From positions 63,906,484 through 63,970,483 of the forward strand of contig CM066313.1 in the NCBI GenBank assembly GCA_033807775.1: DNA of 64,000 bases, in the 5' to 3' direction. This stretch comes from Saussurea involucrata (taxonomy: Eukaryota; Streptophyta; Magnoliopsida; Asterales; Asteraceae). Below are positions 50,762 to 61,245 of the stretch, one piece after another (position 1 is the stretch's first letter; each line of letters starts with the position of its first letter). The position numbers and the translations under genes are program-made. The notes below the pieces were generated by a model. That model worked only from the letters and a program-made list of their open reading frames with translations, was not told where the DNA came from and did not search any database.

Positions 50762-51456
50762 TGTTGGGAACTGAAGATATGCTAAGTATGGTTAGTACTG
50801 CTAAGTCTTCATTACTACTGCCAGTTCTTCGTTACTACTGCTGGGCAAAGTTACTGCTGCTAGATGAAGTTAATGCTGCTAGTTGAAGTTAGTGCTGCTA
50901 GTCCAAATTACTACTGCTAGACATGGTTAGTACTGCTGAGCTGAGTTACTACTGCTTGAAGACTGTGAAGATTAATACTGCTGAAGGTTGTTAATGCTGC
51001 TGAGCCAAATCATCATTAATACTGCTGAGTTGATAAATTTGATATGCGATACTTTTGGAGACAAAGAAGGAATTGATCAAGATATGCTTAACGAAGATTC
51101 AGAAGATCAATTTACTTTTTATGGTTATCTTGTAATTACTTTTGTATAAATAGTATTGATAGATAGCTATTAAAAATACGAAAAAGAAGATAGATAATAT
51201 ACAGAATTCTATATTCAAGAGTGAATTAACCTCAAGATCATAGATCCTATTTCTAGAGAAGTAGAAATCGTCTTGTTGAGCCTGTTCAACAAGATTGAGG
51301 TTTGGTGTAAAACTTGTGAGTAATAACTGTTTGATCTATATACAGTTTATTGAATTTCTATTGATTGTTCTTTAATTGATTTAGAGTTCTATTCCGCAAG
51401 ATTCTCTAAATTCTGTTTCTAAGAAGTTTAATTCTTGTTAAGAATCGATCCTGTCA
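50762..51456 (+). repeat. Central LTR of Copia-6 (695 bp)
   Basis: It serves as 3' LTR of the first unit and 5' LTR of the second; the same primer site follows at 51457. Confidence 0.93.
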
Positions 51457-51488
51457 AGTGGTATCAGAGCATTGGTATCTTAGAAATT

Positions 51489-53693
51489 ATGGACAACTCA
51501 ATGGATTCTCACAGTACTCTTGTTTCAAAGGTTCCCATGCTCAAACCCAATGAATTTGACATGTGGAAACTAAGAATCAAGCAGTACATTCTTCTTACTG
51601 ATTATGCAATATGGGACATTATAGAAAATGGCCCATGTAATGAAGGAAAGATTGGAGCAGATGGAAAGAGACCTCCTCCCAAGACAGATGCTGAAAAGAA
51701 AGTAAGACAAACAGAGATGAAGGCATTAAGCACTCTGCTTTTGGCTATTCCTAATGAGTACCAACATCAATTCCAACACTGCACAGATGCACAGATGTTG
51801 TGGAATGCTCTGGAGAAAAGATTTACTGGAACAAAGAGCACAAAGAGAAATCAAAAGGCTATTCTCAGGCAACAATATGAAAACTTTATGTCTGCAAAGA
51901 ATGAGTCTATGACTCAAACTTTTGACAGATTTAACAAGTTAATTGGAGAATTAGCAACTGTGGGTGTACACATGGATGCTGATGATGTCAACAGAAAGTT
52001 CCTTAGATCATTGGGAGAAGAATGGACCATGTACACTGTCTCATTCAGACAGAATGACCAATTGGAGGACAAAGAGCTAGATGACCTCTACAATGATCTA
52101 AGAGTATTTGAGGCTGAAGTTGAAGCCAAGAAAAGGCCATCAGGATTTGTTTATAATGCTGCTTTGTTATCTTCATCCTCTGATACTGCTGCTAATCCTG
52201 ATTCTGTTAATACTGCAGGTTCTGTTAATTCTGCTAGTGGAACCAATCAAGAGAAGACCACAGATTCTGTACTAGAAGCATTCTTTTCTAGTCATGTCCA
52301 CTCTTCTCTAATCAATGATGATTTAGAGCAGATCAATGCTGATGATCTGGAAGAGATGGACATCAAGTGGCAGATGGCTATGCTATCAATGAGGGTGAAG
52401 AAATTCATCAAAAGGACTGGGAGAAACAACTTTTCCCAAAGAAGAGAAGATGGTGCAGGCTTTGACAAGTCAAAGGTTGAATGCTATAAGTGTCACAAGA
52501 TGGGACACTTTGCCAGAGAATGCAGAAGTGGAGGATCACAGACTCCAAATGGAAACCAAAACAGAAGCTCCTCTCAAGCCCTTGTTTCTCAACAAGGAAT
52601 GGGATTTGATTGGAGTGATCAAGCTGAAGAAGCCTGTCAGAATCAAGCTCTTATGGCAGAAGTGTCTGATATCCCCACTGAGGTACAATCTAAACTCTGT
52701 TCTCAAGCTTGCATTGATGCTGTTAAAAGATATAGGGATCACAATCAGGGTATGTGTGATGACCTTAAGAGGCTAGAGAAAGATGTGAAAGATTATGTTA
52801 GGATTGTAGAAAGGTTTGAGGAACAGATTAGAGCTTTTCAAGCTAATGAACTTCAACACCACTATGATACTAACTATTGGAAGTGGGAGAAGAATGAGTA
52901 TGAGATTAAGCTGAAAGTATCTGGGGAGGAGAATGAAAAGTTAAAAGAAGAGCTTAAAAAGGTTAAACTTGATGTTGAAAAGTTTACCTGTGCTTCTAAA
53001 ACCATGGACACCATCATTAAAGCACAAATTCATGACAAGATGAAAGTAGGGATAGGGTACAATGCCACACCTCCACCCTACAATAACAACTACATACCTC
53101 CTAAGTCTGATCTGTTAGAGACCAAGGATAGAAAGGAACCTGAATTAAAGATTGATATAGATCCTTGTGAAAAAGAAATAGTTGTTGAGGATGAGACTGA
53201 CAAAGTAGACTCTGATGAGGAATATGAGAGTCCATGTGTCAAGAACACAGAGATCAAAAGGACTGAAGAGAAAAAGGAAGTTCATTACACACAGCCCAAA
53301 GTTGTGAACTCAAATACTTGTAAACAGTGTTCCTGCAGGAAATTCAAAGAGAACAAGCCCCAAAAACATGATAATCAGAGGGGAAATCAAAGGAACTGGA
53401 ATAACCAGTGGGCTATGAGACAAGGAGTTGACCTGAACAGAATCAACAGGCCAAAACCTTGTTTCATCTGTGGTAAGCTAAATCACTTAGCCAAACACTG
53501 TTATTTCAATCCTATTAACCAAAGGTTTAATGCTCAAAGATCTTTTCAAAAACCTAGTGGTTACAGAAGGAATGGTGGATATAAAAAATCTGCAAAGAAA
53601 AATGTGGCAAAGAAACAAGACCACATAAAGAAAAGAAGTCAAGTTCTTCAGATGATGCTTCCAAAACTTAGTCATCATGTACACACAGATTAG
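51489..53693 (+). pseudogene. gag: Second Copia-6 gag, cut at the inversion
   Basis: It is practically identical to 41495-43640 (one silent difference seen near 53030) and keeps both knuckles. At 53630-53634 it switches to minus-strand env-like 3' sequence, giving a fused tail of about 20 foreign residues and a stop at 53693. The Ser/Thr/Ala repeat tail and all of pol are missing. Confidence 0.92.
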
Positions 53694-55807
53694 GACTTAG
53701 GCCTAGACTCTGATTGAGAATCCTCTTTACCAAGAATCTACCCATTGCTGAATCCTTGTTGCAGGTCAGCTTAGTGTGTAGCATTCCTTGCAGCCTCTTC
53801 ATGCTGTGATTGTATATTTCATCTACAAGATAGTATTCATGAGTTGCAGAGTCAAGGGAGATGACATATACTCCACAGTTTTCATAGAGCATCCAGTTGG
53901 TAATGACTTGAAACTGTGTGTTTAACCTATGCTGAACTGCTTCAGGTTTGAACATTTGGCACAAGAATTCAAGTACCATTTTAGAGATTGACATCCCTGG
54001 CTCAGTCAGCATGTTTCCATATATCTTCATCCCAACTTTGAACATCTCTTCTAAGTCTGATCTTGAGCAAGTTCTGACAATCTTTCCCCAAGTAGAAAAT
54101 ACTTCAAATTTTCCATCAGCTCTTTTTATCCTAATGAACTCCTTTCTACCATCTTTCAAAGTGTCCCAAAAGATGATTTCAGGAGCCTTAGATGATATTG
54201 GTTCAGCCTGAAGTGGAATTGGGTTAGATTCAACACTAGTGATGTACAAGTCACATTGGGCATCCGTTTGTGATTGCACATTGCCTGATTTCCCTGATGG
54301 AGTTGCCACTTCTTCTTCAGCAACTTTTCCATCAGATTTCACTGTTTCCTCCTGGGCCTTTTCTGCAGATGACTCCACCCTTGGTTTCTTTTCATTTTTC
54401 TTCTTTGTAGTTATGGGCTGGGTTCTTGGTCTTTTCTTGGACATCATCTTGGTTCTTTTAAGAGTTTTGACAGCCTCAGGAGTTGGTTCAGCTGCTTTAA
54501 GTTTTTCAGCAGCAATAACCATTTCTGCTGCTATGGCTGTTACTGCTTCTCTTAGTACATGTAGTGATGCTGCTTCAATACTGTTCTTTATAATCCAGTA
54601 AATTTCTTCATCTATTTCAGCTTGAGTTGTAGTTACTGCTTCCTTCTCAGTTTCTGCTGCTTTGACTGTTTGGCCTTCAGCAGCATTAACTGTTTCTGCT
54701 GCTTGTTCAAGCTCAGCAGCATTAACAGTTTCTGCTGCTGTGGTTTCTGCTGCTGTGGTTTCTGCTGCTTTGGTTTCTGCTGCTGTGGTTTCTGCTGCTT
54801 TGGTTTCTTTGACACACTCTTCCCCCTTTTCTGTCTCACTGGACTCCCCCTTAAACTGTGCATAGTCCATTTCCATCTCAGTCTCTATGTGAGCAGTCTC
54901 CCCCTCAATTTGTGGACCCTTCAGTTTCAGTTCTGCTTCTGACTCTGACTCCCCCTTTTTGGGAGCATCATCAGTTGAGGTTCTCCTTCTTAGCACAAAC
55001 CTTGCCTTTTTCCTTTTGTTCAGCAACTTGGTGACCATCTTTTTGAGCTTCTCAATTTGAGACTGTTGGTAGGTAACCACAGTCTTAAGTTGCTCAATCT
55101 CTTTCTTTTGTGCCATGACATCCAAGTTTATATTCCCTAAGGTTTCCATCAATTCCTCATAGTTATATCTATCCTCACCTTGTTTAGAAGTATTAACCTT
55201 CTTTAAAGGATCCTTGGAAGTTTCAGCAGAAGCCTTCTGCCTAGCAGAAGCACTACCTGCCCCCTTGGTTTCTTGGCACCTGGGTCCTCCTAATGATTTC
55301 TCATTTAGAGTTGCCATGGGGAAGGTCTTATTTATGTTACCACTGTCCTTCTCTGTGCTAGCAGAAGTAGTGGCAGCCTTAGCACCCATATGGTCATCCT
55401 TCTCCTTAGAGACCACCTTCTTGAGGTTGGGAGACTCCCCTGTGGTTTCCCTGTTGATATTCTCAATTGGAGAATGCTCCAATTGAGGGCTTAAAGGCGT
55501 AGGGCTTTGAGTAGGTACATCAAGGGAAGGAGCCTTGTGCACCTTTCTTCTTTGAAACCTTTTGGTGATTGTGGGAGTGGGCTGTTCAAGAATGGACTGA
55601 GGGATGTCTTTTAAGATGGAAGGTTGGGATTGGTCATCAGTGGGTTGATCTAATGAGGGCCTTGATCCTGATGCCATACCTTCAGAGGGGTGGGACACAA
55701 CCATCATTGTAGAGAACAATGGTGTGTCAACTCCTTCCGAGTCCCTAGGAAGTCTTTTCATATTTGAAAAAACCTTCCCTTTAGGGGATTTGGGTACATA
55801 TACCTCT
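53668..55807 (-). pseudogene. Inverted Copia-6 env-like ORF, C-terminal two thirds
   Basis: On the minus strand it starts inside the ORF at the codons for EVYVPKSPKGKV, directly after the inverted LTR, and runs about 710 codons to LGLSPNLCVHDD and a stop. It has one KAAET-type unit fewer than the plus copy and carries CAA where that copy has TAA. It retains the C-terminal part (DGRKEFIRIKRADGKFEVF, VGMKIYGNMLTEPGM, YENCGVYVISLDSATHEYY) that the plus copy lost. The N-terminal third is missing. Confidence 0.88.
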
Positions 55808-56502
55808 TGACAGGATCGATTCTTAACAAGAATTAAACTTCTTAGAAACAGAATTTAGAGAATCTTGCGGAATAGAACTCTAAATCAATTAAAGAACAAT
55901 CAATAGAAATTCAATAAACTGTATATAGATCAAACAGTTATTACTCACAAGTTTTACACCAAACCTCAATCTTGTTGAACAGGCTCAACAAGACGATTTC
56001 TACTTCTCTAGAAATAGGATCTATGATCTTGAGGTTAATTCACTCTTGAATATAGAATTCTGTATATTATCTATCTTCTTTTTCGTATTTTTAATAGCTA
56101 TCTATCAATACTATTTATACAAAAGTAATTACAAGATAACCATAAAAAGTAAATTGATCTTCTGAATCTTCGTTAAGCATATCTTGATCAATTCCTTCTT
56201 TGTCTCCAAAAGTATCGCATATCAAATTTATCAACTCAGCAGTATTAATGATGATTTGGCTCAGCAGCATTAACAACCTTCAGCAGTATTAATCTTCACA
56301 GTCTTCAAGCAGTAGTAACTCAGCTCAGCAGTACTAACCATGTCTAGCAGTAGTAATTTGGACTAGCAGCACTAACTTCAACTAGCAGCATTAACTTCAT
56401 CTAGCAGCAGTAACTTTGCCCAGCAGTAGTAACGAAGAACTGGCAGTAGTAATGAAGACTTAGCAGTACTAACCATACTTGGCATATCTTCAGTTCCCAA
56501 CA
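55808..56502 (-). repeat. Inverted LTR of Copia-6 (695 bp)
   Basis: It is the reverse complement of the other two LTRs, with almost no differences. On its 3' side (lower coordinates) the primer site is replaced by env-like sequence at a shared GGTAT. Confidence 0.93.
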
Positions 56503-56934
56503 ATCTCCCCCTAACTTGACTTTTAGGAAAAGAAGTCAAGTTCTTCAGATGATGCTTCCAAAACTTAGTCATCATGTACACACAGATTAGGACTTAGGCC
56601 TAGACTCTGATTGAGAATCCTCTTTACCAAGAATCTACCCATTGCTGAATCCTTGTTGCAGGTCAGCTTAGTGTGTAGCATTCCTTGCAGCCTCTTCATG
56701 CTGTGATTGTATATTTCATCTACAAGATAGTATTCATGAGTTGCAGAGTCAAGGGAGATGACATATACTCCACAGTTTTCATAGAGTATCCAGTTGGTAA
56801 TGACTTGAAACTGTGTGTTTAACCTATGCTGAACTGCTTCAGGTTTGAACATTTGGCACAAGAATTCAAGTACCATTTTAGAGATTGACATCCCTGGCTC
56901 AGTCAGCATGTTTCCATATATCTTCATCCCAACT
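56503..56934 (-). pseudogene. Env-like C-terminal end at the right border of Copia-6
   Basis: On the minus strand: from GTTGGGATGAAG (codons for VGMKIYGN) through the ORF end (56565-56567) and the polypurine tract to the inverted LTR. Its outer end is the right border of the whole insertion, next to the aatgt duplication. The open frame continuing to 57290 is gypsy LTR read by chance. Confidence 0.88.
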
Positions 56935-56939
56935 AATGT

Positions 56940-57635
56940 GATCGTAAATTGTAGGGAAGGCGTAAGGAACTTCAAGAATGGGTCGGGCTCCGACGAGTAC
57001 TGTGAGTTAACGTGATTTTTAAACGGTTGCATACTTTTATAAAATTGCTTCATGTTCTCGAGAATTTTATTATGTCGTTTATGCAATAAATCATGACATG
57101 TTTTATGATATATATGTGGAAATTTGTTTGGCAATAGAGGTGTACTATGGTAAGACGAGCATGCTGTGTGAGCTTGTCTAAAGCCGTAAGCGCGGACATG
57201 CTGTGTGAGTCCGCCAGGCAAAGCTGTGTGAGTTAGGCACCTTCCATGATGCCGATAGCTTTGTGAATTATATTGTTTTACTGTATGCATATTAAACTAT
57301 GATGCTTTGTGAAAATTGTTATTGATATTATTATCATGCATAAAACCGTGAATTCACTGGGCCTTAGGCTCACCCAACTCCTTTTCAAAATAACAATGCA
57401 ACCAGGTCGTCACTCACTCGGGAGTAGTAGCAAGGGGAAAGAGAAGATCTAGAACCGGGTTGGCGTTGGAATAAAGGCGTGATGAAGGATGATTCAAGAC
57501 TTAGACAAGTTTTACTTTGTTATTTAGTAACTGAAAACCTTCCGTTGCGTTGAACAATTAGAATTGCGGTTTATTATATATATATAGATGTTTTATATAT
57601 TATGTTTTAAGAAAAAAAAAGTTTGGGACGTTACA
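56940..57635 (+). repeat. Right piece of the gypsy solo LTR
   Basis: It has CTGTGTGAG repeats (57160-57235), a CACTGGGCCTTAGGCTCACCC segment in the typical place, and ends GGGACGTTACA. Confidence 0.78.
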
Positions 57636-57640
57636 GATCT

Positions 57641-57898
57641 GGTGAGCCGAGCTACTGTTTTCTTAAAGGCTGAGATTTCAGGATCAGAATCACTACCATC
57701 TTCTTCCTTCGATTCTGGCTTAGATTCACTTGGCTCTTGTGCACGTTTGGAACTACGGGTGGAGGATTTGCCTCGTTTTGAAAAAGTAAGAACTAGTGGA
57801 TCAGCAGGTGATTTGGACGAATACTTCTTTTTGCTCAGAATCTCCATCACCTCATCTTCGTCTTGACAAGTTGCTTCAGACTGGGATGAATAAGACAT
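57641..57898 (-). pseudogene. gag: Copia-5 gag-like ORF, N-terminal part
   Basis: ATG at 57898 (MSYSSQSEATCQDEDEVME). 86 codons, Ser/Lys/Glu-rich, up to the gypsy LTR. DEDEVMEILSKK and the following GKSSTRSSKRAQE resemble the Copia-7 segment at 62775-62915. The usual copia gag N-terminal domain is missing, so the ORF starts late in gag. Confidence 0.75.
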
Positions 57899-59275
57899 TG
57901 TTACCTGAAAATTTTGATCGTTAATCGGTGTTATTTTGAAGAAAAATTTGCGGAAGAAAAATCGAAAATTAAATCAGAAAAAAAACAAATTTAAAATAAA
58001 TTGGTTTTCAAAATTTAAAATCTAATTATTATTGAATTCGAACGAACGAAATTACTTTTCGAGATCTTACCAAACAAAAACTTAACAAAAACACAACTTA
58101 CCGGATGAAGAGGAACTTACCGGATGGAATTTGATAGCGACTTACCGGATAAATGGAGTTACACCGGATGATGCACTTTTCCGAACAAAAGATTCGTACC
58201 GGATAAAGATTGAAGTTAACTTACCGGATGGAAGTTATTTGCGACAGCACTTACCGGGTAAAGAGAATTAAGACTTACCGGATAGATGCGGTTACCGGGT
58301 AGGGAACAATTTTACTGCAGTTATGGTTAGATATGGATGAATAAAGCCATGCAGAAAAAAATCATGATGTTATGTATGATGGCTTCGTTGGATTAAAACA
58401 GAGAAAGGAAAAAATAATACTTGCCACCAACTTTATATAAGTATCCAACGTGAGCAAAAATTAAAACAAAACCAAAGAGTTTCAATCTTGGGTAGTTGCC
58501 ACGTCAAGCCAAGGAGAGTCAACAATGGCAGCTGATTTTGAGAAGTATCCGGACAGTTTAAAAAAAAATCATCTGGACAAATGATTTTTGAGAGGTATCC
58601 AGATAGTTTAGACAAAAAAATTCATCCGGACAAATTGTTTTTGAGAGGTATCCGGACAAAATTTCAGGAAACTTACCCGGAAATATTAGAGACGTCCGGA
58701 CACTGCGGCTGTGATTGCAATTCAGATCTAATATCGATAGGGTTGTTTGATTTCACTCCTGTAGGGTTAGATTTTGACCAAAAACACAAAAACAAACACA
58801 CCCAAATCGATTTCTATGCAAAATATATCATATTTTCCAAAAAATCACCACAAAACTTCAAGAACACCAAGACTCAAGATTTGATTTTTAACATGCAAAA
58901 TTAATAGTTTTGAGTCCTTGTAATCGCAGATAAAGTCTAGATTAAGGCAATTAATCAATCGAGATATAACTAACGAGTTATTAAAACGATGAAAGAACTT
59001 TGCAAACCGATTGAAGAACGATTTCCTTCAAAAATTGCTGCACTTTTACGAAAGTCTTTTGGATACCTTCTGGACCTCAAACGACTAATCCAACCGGTCA
59101 GAATGTGAACCAAGATGTCCCGAAGCTACTGTCCAAAAATCGCGACGATCCGACGGTTCAATCGCCAGTAATGGGCGAAACGGATGGCTGTGATTTTCCA
59201 GAAAATTTGCTGCGAATTTTCTTGCCTTTTCTCGCTTTCGTTCGATTTCTTTCGTGTCTTCAAATCACCGATTCT
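57899..59275 (-). other. Leader of Copia-5 with TTACCGGAT repeats
   Basis: 1.4 kb between the primer site and the gag ATG, non-coding. Plus-strand acttaccggatg-like units occur about eight times at 58085-58300, and tatccggaca-like units about six times at 58545-58700. A similar motif fills the Copia-7 leader. Confidence 0.75.
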
Positions 59276-59288
59276 GCTTTGATACCAA
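59276..59288 (-). other. Primer binding site of Copia-5 (tRNA-Met, one change)
   Basis: TTGGTATCAAAGC on the minus strand; one base differs from the usual TTGGTATCAGAGC. Confidence 0.85.
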
Positions 59289-59289
59289 T

Positions 59290-59653
59290 TGTTAGTCCTA
59301 GATTGATCAGGTAACAATGATTCAATGAGAAATAACAAGAACGATTGATGATTTCAACTTGTCATCTCTCTCGTATTCATTCAAAGTATTAATCGTTCAA
59401 CAATATTACAATGGAAATAAATGAACGACTTTTTCTCTCTAAGCCTAATGAATGATAATGAATCGCTTATCGAAAGTCTAACCTAATTCTAAGGTTAACA
59501 TAACCTTATATACCAAGGCTAAAAACACAAAGGCCCAAGACCCATAAACCTAATCTAAGCCCTTTTATGATTAAAGGTCATTACAAAAGATTAATTAAAC
59601 TCTATAATTATTTATATATCTTTCTAATATGTAGGACATTTATGGTCCTAACA
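59290..59653 (-). repeat. 5' LTR of Copia-5 (364 bp)
   Basis: It matches 31459-31822 with about 10 base differences. Its outer flank gggac equals the left flank. Confidence 0.93.
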
Positions 59654-59769
59654 GGGACAAAAAGTGAAACATAATGGCAACCACAGTGACTAAAACTGTA
59701 ATTAGTTTAAAAGAGGGACTAGACTTGATAGTGGATGGTAACCACATGGACCAAAAATGTAATATACTC
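59654..59769 (-). repeat. Right terminal inverted repeat of the Mutator element (outer part)
   Basis: It starts with gggac (Copia-5 duplication) and ends ATATACTC at the Mutator border. The inner part of this repeat lies at 31381-31458. Confidence 0.85.
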
Positions 59770-59778
59770 TAAAAAGAA

Positions 59779-60420
59779 TGTCCATAAATGGTGTGGAACT
59801 TATAAAATCTTAACCTGTAGAGTTAAAGATACCACACCTAACAAGTCAGGACCCATGTTTAGATAGGTACCTAAAACTGCTAAATATGTTTTGTAGCCCG
59901 ATCATGTGTGATACTTAGATTCAGGACGTTCAAAACACATGACTGGAAGGAAAGAAATCCTGAACAACTACACTGAACGATATGGTGGAATTGTGCGGTT
60001 TGGTAATGATCACTTTTGACCAATCATGGGGTCGGTGATCTGGTGCATGACAATCTTACAATCAATAAAGTTTCATATATTGAAGGGCTAGGACATAATA
60101 TGTTTAGTATAGATCATTTTTGTGACAAACAGTTGGAGGTTAATTTTTGAGCTAAGAGATGTAGTGTGAGAGCTGAGGAAGGAAATGAGGTCTTAGCTGG
60201 TACCAATAAATCAAACTATATACCATTGACCTGTCAAATCTTAAACCGTCAAAGGAAGTGTGTTTACTGTCGAAAGCCTCTATGCAACAAAGTTGGTTAC
60301 GACATAGAAGACTTTCTCACCTGAACTTTAAGAATATCAACAAACAAGTTACACGAGGGTTGGTCACAAGCTTACCTAATTTAAAGTTTGATAAAGAGAG
60401 TTTATATAAGCTATAAATCG
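59779..60420 (+). pseudogene. pol: Copia-4 gag end, protease and GAG-pre-integrase remnants
   Basis: The gag C-terminus resumes, followed by the protease motif YLDSGRSKHMTGRKEIL (Cys or Ala after Gly is replaced by Arg), YIEGLGHNMFSIDHF in a second frame, and a decayed GAG-pre-integrase (RHRRLSHLNFKN, LKFDKESL). There are at least four frame changes and several stops. The sequence stops being recognisable near 60420. Confidence 0.75.
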
Positions 60421-61018
60421 GACATCAGCTTAGAGTATTTATGAAATATGGAAGTTCGTATTGTTATATATATACACACACTTAAAAGTATTTATGGGTT
60501 TATAAATGACAAGATTCATATACCACGTTAATGGTTAATTGGATTCTTGTATTCGAATGAAGATTTTTCAAATTTGATATTTGATTCCAAAATACTATCT
60601 AAGATATAGACCTGAAGGTGACTTTTTTAGTACTGACGACTGTGACACAAGATTCAGATTTCTCTATCTATCAGTTATATCAGACGACTGTGATTTTTCA
60701 GATATAACAGTTATAAGACAATGAACTAAGAATTATTCTTCCAAGTGTTAGATCGGATGTTACTTATTATTATCACATCTGATTGTTGAGATCAACAATA
60801 TGTATATGTGTGTGTGTGTATATATATATAGTCAGAGTTCTCCTAAATTTCTACTATCGTGATAAGATAAGAATAAGTTATATTACTTTATATTGTGTGA
60901 AAATTGTAAAGTTTATGTTACCATCTAGTGTATAGTGGCCAACACAGTATATTAATTGTATGAATGTTGTAACAGTCACACGATATAAAGGTATCTTCAT
61001 ATTGTCTCACAACAAACC
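60421..61018. other. Unclassified AT-rich sequence
   Basis: No ORF or element end can be identified. A (TG)n/(TA)n run lies at about 60797-60830, and gacgactgtga occurs twice (about 60635 and 60683). It separates the Copia-4 remnant from Copia-7. Confidence 0.4.
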
Positions 61019-61231
61019 TGTTGGGGTCAATGTTAGTTGAATAAAAGTTATGGGATTAAAAAGTAAATAACTTATAGCTTTGTTAATCTAGGGTTTAAAC
61101 TAAAGATCATTAGCCTAATTACTTTCTAAACTTTCACATGTAAAAACTCTCTGTATCAATACCAGATTTCTTGATTCATCAATATATGTTATTGATTGAT
61201 TATTTGCTTGCACTTGTTATTGGGATTCACA
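61019..61231 (+). repeat. 5' LTR of Copia-7 (213 bp)
   Basis: TGTTGGGGTCAATG to TGGGATTCACA, followed by the primer site. No partner is visible, so the left end is an estimate. Confidence 0.72.
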
Positions 61232-61232
61232 A

Positions 61233-61245
61233 TTGGTATCAGGGC
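61233..61245 (+). other. Primer binding site of Copia-7 (tRNA-Met, one change)
   Basis: TTGGTATCAGGGC, with one change from the usual TTGGTATCAGAGC. Confidence 0.85.

Larger units (their letters stand above)
40768..56934. mobile_element. Copia-6, young SIRE-like copia in an aberrant inverted form
   Basis: The layout is LTR(+) 40768, gag, pol, satellite, env-like, LTR(+) 50762, second gag to 53634, then minus-strand env-like 53635-55807, LTR(-) 55808-56502, and the minus-strand env-like C-terminus to 56934. The same 5 bases, aatgt, flank the whole block (40763-40767 and 56935-56939). The left end is a true LTR end; the right end is internal env-like sequence. Three LTR copies are nearly identical, so the event is recent. 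Confidence 0.88.
34860..57635 (+). mobile_element. Gypsy-type solo LTR, split by a Helitron and Copia-6
   Basis: Ends TGTAATAACCC and GGGACGTTACA with perfect duplication gatct (34855-34859 and 57636-57640). Parts belonging to the LTR are 34860-35641, about 40400-40767 and 56940-57635, roughly 1.85 kb in total. No gypsy internal domain is present. The right part has the CTGTGTGAG repeats and the layout seen in the LTR at 12186-13859. It interrupts Copia-5 gag without changing its frame elsewhere. Confidence 0.85.
31459..59653 (-). mobile_element. Copia-5, gag-only copia derivative split by a gypsy LTR
   Basis: Two 364-bp LTRs (31459-31822 and 59290-59653) differ at about 10 positions (2.7 percent), with a perfect duplication gggac (31454-31458 and 59654-59658). 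The interior on the minus strand is a primer site, a 1.4-kb leader, a gag-like ORF split by the gypsy solo LTR, 1.8 kb without coding but with many polypurine runs, and a polypurine tract. Protease, integrase and RT are absent, so it depends on a helper. The Copia-7 gag at 62-63 kb is its closest relative here. Confidence 0.9.
30178..59769. mobile_element. Mutator-like element (about 1.4 kb) split by nested insertions
   Basis: Ends GAGTAAATTACACTTTTGG and, inverted, GAGTATATTACATTTTTGG are flanked by a perfect 9-bp duplication taaaaagaa (30169-30177 and 59770-59778), the Mutator signature. The terminal repeats are about 190 bp long; the right one is split by Copia-5 (31381-31458 and 59659-59769). 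The unique middle (30366-31380) has no ORF. No transposase is present, so the element is non-autonomous. It lies in Copia-4 gag. Confidence 0.9.
18731..60420 (+). mobile_element. Copia-4, old plus-strand copia split by all insertions up to 60 kb
   Basis: It has a 5' LTR at 18731-19004, a primer site, and gag from 19523. Gag resumes at 27697-27711, 28427-30168 and 59779, then protease and GAG-pre-integrase remnants decay by about 60420. The three interruptions are the Athila-like element, a small copia derivative and the Mutator-based nest. Continuity is shown by a zinc-knuckle reading that spans the first two insertions, and by alignment of the gag C-terminus on both sides of 30178-59769 with the same region of Copia-5. 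Integrase, RT and the 3' LTR are missing. Confidence 0.8.

Noticed and set aside
50762..56502. A second independent Copia-6 insertion next to the first
   Set aside because: No target duplication separates the units; the central LTR is shared and aatgt flanks only the entire block.
56565..57290. 241-aa minus-strand ORF crossing 56935
   Set aside because: It fuses gypsy LTR sequence read by chance with the env-like C-terminus; the border at 56934/56935 is an insertion edge.
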